Shown here one piece after another: positions 60,539-64,000 of a stretch of DNA of 64,000 bases. The translations under genes were made by a program, and so were the position numbers. The stretch is from the NCBI RefSeq assembly GCF_900105185.1, contig NZ_FNTJ01000002.1:1302001-1366000 (forward strand). Direction: 5' to 3'. Origin of the DNA: Pseudomonas saponiphila. Its GTDB lineage: Bacteria > Pseudomonadota > Gammaproteobacteria > Pseudomonadales > Pseudomonadaceae. The first letter of the stretch is position 1. Every line of letters starts with the position of its first letter. The notes below the pieces were generated by a model. The model worked only from the letters and a program-made list of their open reading frames with translations, searched no databases and had not been told where the DNA came from.

Positions 60539-61990
60539 TCAGAAGCCGGTTGGGGTGCGGGTGTGCCAGTCAGTGTTCAACTGATACTGGTGCGCAACGT
60601 TGAGCAAGCGGCCTTCCTGGAAATACGGGGCGAGCAGTTGCACGCCGACCGGCAAGCCGTCGACGAAACCGGCCGGCATCGACAGGCCCGGCAGGCCGGC
60701 GAGGTTGGCGGTGATGGTGTAGACGTCTTCCAGGTACTCAGCGACCGGGTCGCTGCTCTTGGCGCCGAGCTTCCAGGCCGGGTTGGGCGTGGTCGGGCCG
60801 AGGATGATGTCGACCTCTTTGAACGCGGCCATGAAGTCGTTCTTCACCAGGCGACGGATTTTCTGCGCCTTGAGGTAGTAGGCGTCGTAGTAGCCGGCGG
60901 ACAGGGCATAGGCACCGACCATGATCCGGCGCTGTACCTCGCTGCCGAAGCCTTCGCCGCGGGAGCGCTTGTACATGTCTTCGAGATTGGCCGGGTTCTC
61001 GCAGCGGTAGCCGAAACGCACGCCGTCGAAACGCGACAGGTTGGAGGAGGCTTCCGCCGGGGCGATCACGTAGTACGCAGGAATCGCGTGCTGCATGTTC
61101 GGCAGGCTGATTTCCTTGATCACCGCGCCGAGCTTTTCCAGCTCCTTGACGCTGGTGTGGATCAGCTCGGCGATGCGCGGGTCGAGACCGGCGCTGAAGT
61201 ACTCCTTCGGCACGCCGATGCGCAGGCCCTGCAGCGAACCGTTGAGGTCGGCGCTGTAGTCCGGCACCGGTTCATCGATGCTGGTGGAGTCGTTCGGGTC
61301 GAAGCCGGCCATGCCTTGCAGCAGGATTGCGCAGTCTTCGGCGGTGCGTGCCAGCGGGCCACCCTGATCGAGGCTGGAAGCGTAGGCGATCATGCCCCAG
61401 CGGGAAACGCGACCGTAGGTCGGCTTCAGGCCGGTGAGGTTGGTGAAGGCGGCCGGTTGGCGGATCGAGCCGCCGGTGTCGGTGGCGGTGGCGGCTGGCA
61501 GCAGGCGCGCAGCAACCGCTGCGGCGGAACCGCCTGACGAACCACCCGGTACGTGTTCCAGGTTCCACGGGTTTTTCACCGCGCCGTACCAGCTCGACTC
61601 GTTGGCCGAGCCCATGGCGAATTCGTCCATGTTGGTCTTGCCCAGGGTCACGGTCCCGGCGGCGGCCAGCTTGGCGACCACGGTGGCGTCGTAGGGCGCC
61701 TTGAAATTGTCGAGCATCTTCGAGCCGCAACTGGTGCGGATGCCCTGGGTGCAGAACAGATCCTTGTGGGCGATCGGCGCGCCGAGCAGGACACCGCTCT
61801 CACCGTTGGCGCGACGGGTGTCGGCGGCCTGGGCCTGGCTCAGGGCCAGGTCCTGGGTGAGGCTGATGAAGCTGTTGATCTGCGGATCCAGCTGGGCGAT
61901 ACGCGCCAGCAGGGTCTGGGTCAGTTCTACGGAAGAGAATTTCTTGTCGGCGAGGCCGCGGGCGATCTCGGCCAGAGTCATGTGGTGCAT
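60539..61990 (-). CDS. gatA: aspartyl/glutamyl-tRNA amidotransferase subunit A
   Basis: A 483-residue amidase-signature subunit that supplies ammonia from glutamine. The catalytic Ser-cisSer-Lys triad lies in [13 protein letters not shown] (Lys), [20 protein letters not shown] (cis-Ser region) and [13 protein letters not shown] (Ser nucleophile). [11 protein letters not shown] and [20 protein letters not shown] are family hallmarks. The first ATG (61990, [12 protein letters not shown]) is preferred because AAAGAG lies about 8 bp upstream and the family begins a few residues before TLAEIA. gatC lies 16 bp upstream. Confidence 0.97.
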   Translation of the reverse strand: MHHMTLAEIARGLADKKFSSVELTQTLLARIAQLDPQINSFISLTQDLALSQAQAADTRRANGESGVLLGAPIAHKDLFCTQGIRTSCGSKMLDNFKAPYDATVVAKLAAAGTVTLGKTNMDEFAMGSANESSWYGAVKNPWNLEHVPGGSSGGSAAAVAARLLPAATATDTGGSIRQPAAFTNLTGLKPTYGRVSRWGMIAYASSLDQGGPLARTAEDCAILLQGMAGFDPNDSTSIDEPVPDYSADLNGSLQGLRIGVPKEYFSAGLDPRIAELIHTSVKELEKLGAVIKEISLPNMQHAIPAYYVIAPAEASSNLSRFDGVRFGYRCENPANLEDMYKRSRGEGFGSEVQRRIMVGAYALSAGYYDAYYLKAQKIRRLVKNDFMAAFKEVDIILGPTTPNPAWKLGAKSSDPVAEYLEDVYTITANLAGLPGLSMPAGFVDGLPVGVQLLAPYFQEGRLLNVAHQYQLNTDWHTRTPTGF

Positions 61991-62006
61991 TGCAGGCTCT
62001 TTCCCT

Positions 62007-62294
62007 TTAGTCGATGACTTTCGGAACCAGATACAGGCCGCTTTCGACCGCTGGTGCGATGGACTGATAAGCCTCGCGATGATTGGACTCGGTCACAACG
62101 TCTGCGCGCAGGCGCTGGTTGGCTTCCAGAGGGTGAGCCAGGGGCTCGATACCGTCGGTATCGACTGCCTGCATTTCATCCACCAGCCCGAGAATGCTGT
62201 TCAGGGCGGAGGTGATGTGTGGAAGATCGCCTTCATTGAGCTTGATGCTGGCCAAATGAGCGATTTTTTCCACGTCGGAGCGTTCAAGCGCCAT
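62007..62294 (-). CDS. gatC: aspartyl/glutamyl-tRNA amidotransferase subunit C
   Basis: A 95-residue subunit that wraps around GatA and Gat[21 protein letters not shown] and the ending [11 protein letters not shown] match the family. The ATG at 62294 has TGGAGAATCCC upstream. It is divergent from mreB, with a 211-bp promoter region between them. Confidence 0.95.
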   Translation of the reverse strand: MALERSDVEKIAHLASIKLNEGDLPHITSALNSILGLVDEMQAVDTDGIEPLAHPLEANQRLRADVVTESNHREAYQSIAPAVESGLYLVPKVID

Positions 62295-62493
62295 GGGATT
62301 CTCCAGTGGAAAACAAAAACGGATTTCGTCCGCGTGTTAGATTGTCGGAACACTACCGCATTTCTACGGTCTTATGGCCGCGATTGTGGGGTTTGGTGCA
62401 CAGAAAAGCGGCCAATTTAACATATTGGCGCCTTGCCCAAAATCCCTGTCGTTGTTAGAGTTTGCCGCACTTTTTTACCCACGCGTTGCCTAG

Positions 62494-63543
<1,050 letters not shown>

Positions 63544-63573
63544 CGTCGCGGCGGGCATCTATGCTGTTGCGCT

Positions 63574-63603
63574 CACAGGCAGCACTTTGCAGTGCTGCCT
63601 GTG
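63574..63603 (+). terminator. strong hairpin between mreB and mreC
   Basis: CACAGGCAGCACT and AGTGCTGCCTGTG form a perfect 13-bp stem with a TTGC loop, followed by a loose GCGTTTATCTTC run. It likely attenuates read-through from mreB into mreC or stabilises the mreB 3' end. Confidence 0.65.
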
Positions 63604-63685
63604 GCGTTTATCTTCTGTCAATCTGCATCCAGGCCGGTTTGATGCCGTATGAATAAACACAACATTTGCCTGGGAGGAGCGGCTT

Positions 63686-64000
63686 ATTAAACCGCTTTTC
63701 GCCAAAGGCCCCTCATTAGGCGTGCGCCTCCTGGTGCTGGTCGTGCTGTCGGTCGCACTGATGGTGGTCGATGCTCGCTTCACACTGCTCAAGCCGGTGC
63801 GTAGCCAGATGTCGCTGGTGCTGATGCAGTCCTACTGGATCACCGACCTGCCGCAGCGGCTATGGCAGGGCGTGGCCAGTCAGTTCGGCAGTCGTACCGA
63901 ACTGGTCGCTGAAAACGAAAAACTCAAGACCGAGAACCTGCTGCTGCAGGGGCGCATGCAAAAACTAGCGGCCCTGACCGAGCAGAACGTGCGTCTGCGC
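63686..64000 (+). CDS. mreC: rod shape-determining protein MreC (partial, runs off the window)
   Basis: The first 105 codons of MreC are seen: a basic N-terminus (IKPLFAKGPSLGVRL), one membrane helix (RLLVLVVLSVALMVVDARF) and the start of the periplasmic coiled coil (LVAENEKLKTENLLLQGRMQ). The frame is closed by a TGA at 63650 and contains no ATG, GTG or TTG before codon 13. An excellent ribosome site GGGAGGAG (63672-63679) lies six bases before an ATT at 63686, which I take as the start (compare P. aeruginosa, where I recall the protein beginning MINKPLFAKGPSLGVRL). An in-frame GTG at 63722 is possible but has no ribosome site. The protein links MreB to the elongasome. Confidence 0.88.
   Translation, partial: MKPLFAKGPSLGVRLLVLVVLSVALMVVDARFTLLKPVRSQMSLVLMQSYWITDLPQRLWQGVASQFGSRTELVAENEKLKTENLLLQGRMQKLAALTEQNVRLR

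Overview
The window is a chromosomal segment of a GC-rich gammaproteobacterium. Gene content and order point to Pseudomonas, most likely the P. fluorescens complex (chlororaphis/protegens-like). From memory, several blocks match P. aeruginosa PAO1: nadC, a DUF1631 gene, ampD, ampE and a chemoreceptor (the PA4524-PA4520 block); flavoreductase, piuA, piuC, sel1 and speC (PA4513-PA4519); the psdR/dppA/opdP/dppBCDF peptide-uptake locus with roxSR (PA4493-PA4506); and gatBAC-mreBC (PA4480-PA4484). Two extra repeat-flanked segments, the fructose PTS cassette and phoD, sit between the first two blocks. Abundant REP/REPIN palindromes are also typical of this complex. No rRNA or tRNA gene was seen.

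Layout. 1-8.6 kb: a gene-poor AT-richer edge, a small DUF6388-like gene, nadC (NAD synthesis), a DUF1631 gene, ampD-ampE (muropeptide recycling), a chemoreceptor and a small zinc-ribbon membrane protein. 8.6-16.2 kb: tatD and cra facing the fruBKA operon, with a Cra operator in between. 16.2-19.6 kb: two REPIN arrays, both with a 108-bp period, flank a small gene with a highly structured leader and a Tat-exported PhoD phosphatase. 19.6-26.3 kb: an iron-uptake block (PepSY-flavoreductase, PiuA receptor, PiuC hydroxylase, Sel1 protein) with two Fur-box candidates. 26.4-28.2 kb: speC and an unusual leader containing a promoter-terminator pair.

28.2-34.3 kb: an opuC-type osmoprotectant ABC operon whose second permease gene is split by a complete 2,641-bp IS21-family element with a 6-bp target duplication. 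34.7-36.9 kb: prfC and a small exported acidic protein. 36.9-49.1 kb: the di/oligopeptide uptake locus: dppBCDF, three dppA-type binding proteins, the porin gene opdP and the regulator gene psdR. 49.3-53.9 kb: a SIMPL-domain protein, the redox two-component pair RoxS/RoxR and an SbmA/BacA-like ABC exporter.

54.0-56.0 kb holds the most intriguing item. It is a two-gene unit encoding a protein with a phospholipase C/P1-nuclease-like His/Asp signature and a 63-residue partner, driven by a promoter overlaid by a perfect LexA (SOS) box. 56-64 kb: an AEC transporter, a carboxymuconolactone-decarboxylase-like protein, a Na+/Ca2+ exchanger, an RlpA-like lipoprotein, gatB-gatA-gatC, and mreB followed by mreC. 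mreC appears to start at an ATT codon and runs off the window.

The genes mostly serve housekeeping and nutrient acquisition: fructose, iron, peptides, phosphate and osmolytes. All functions are assigned from sequence motifs and family memory; no database search was possible.
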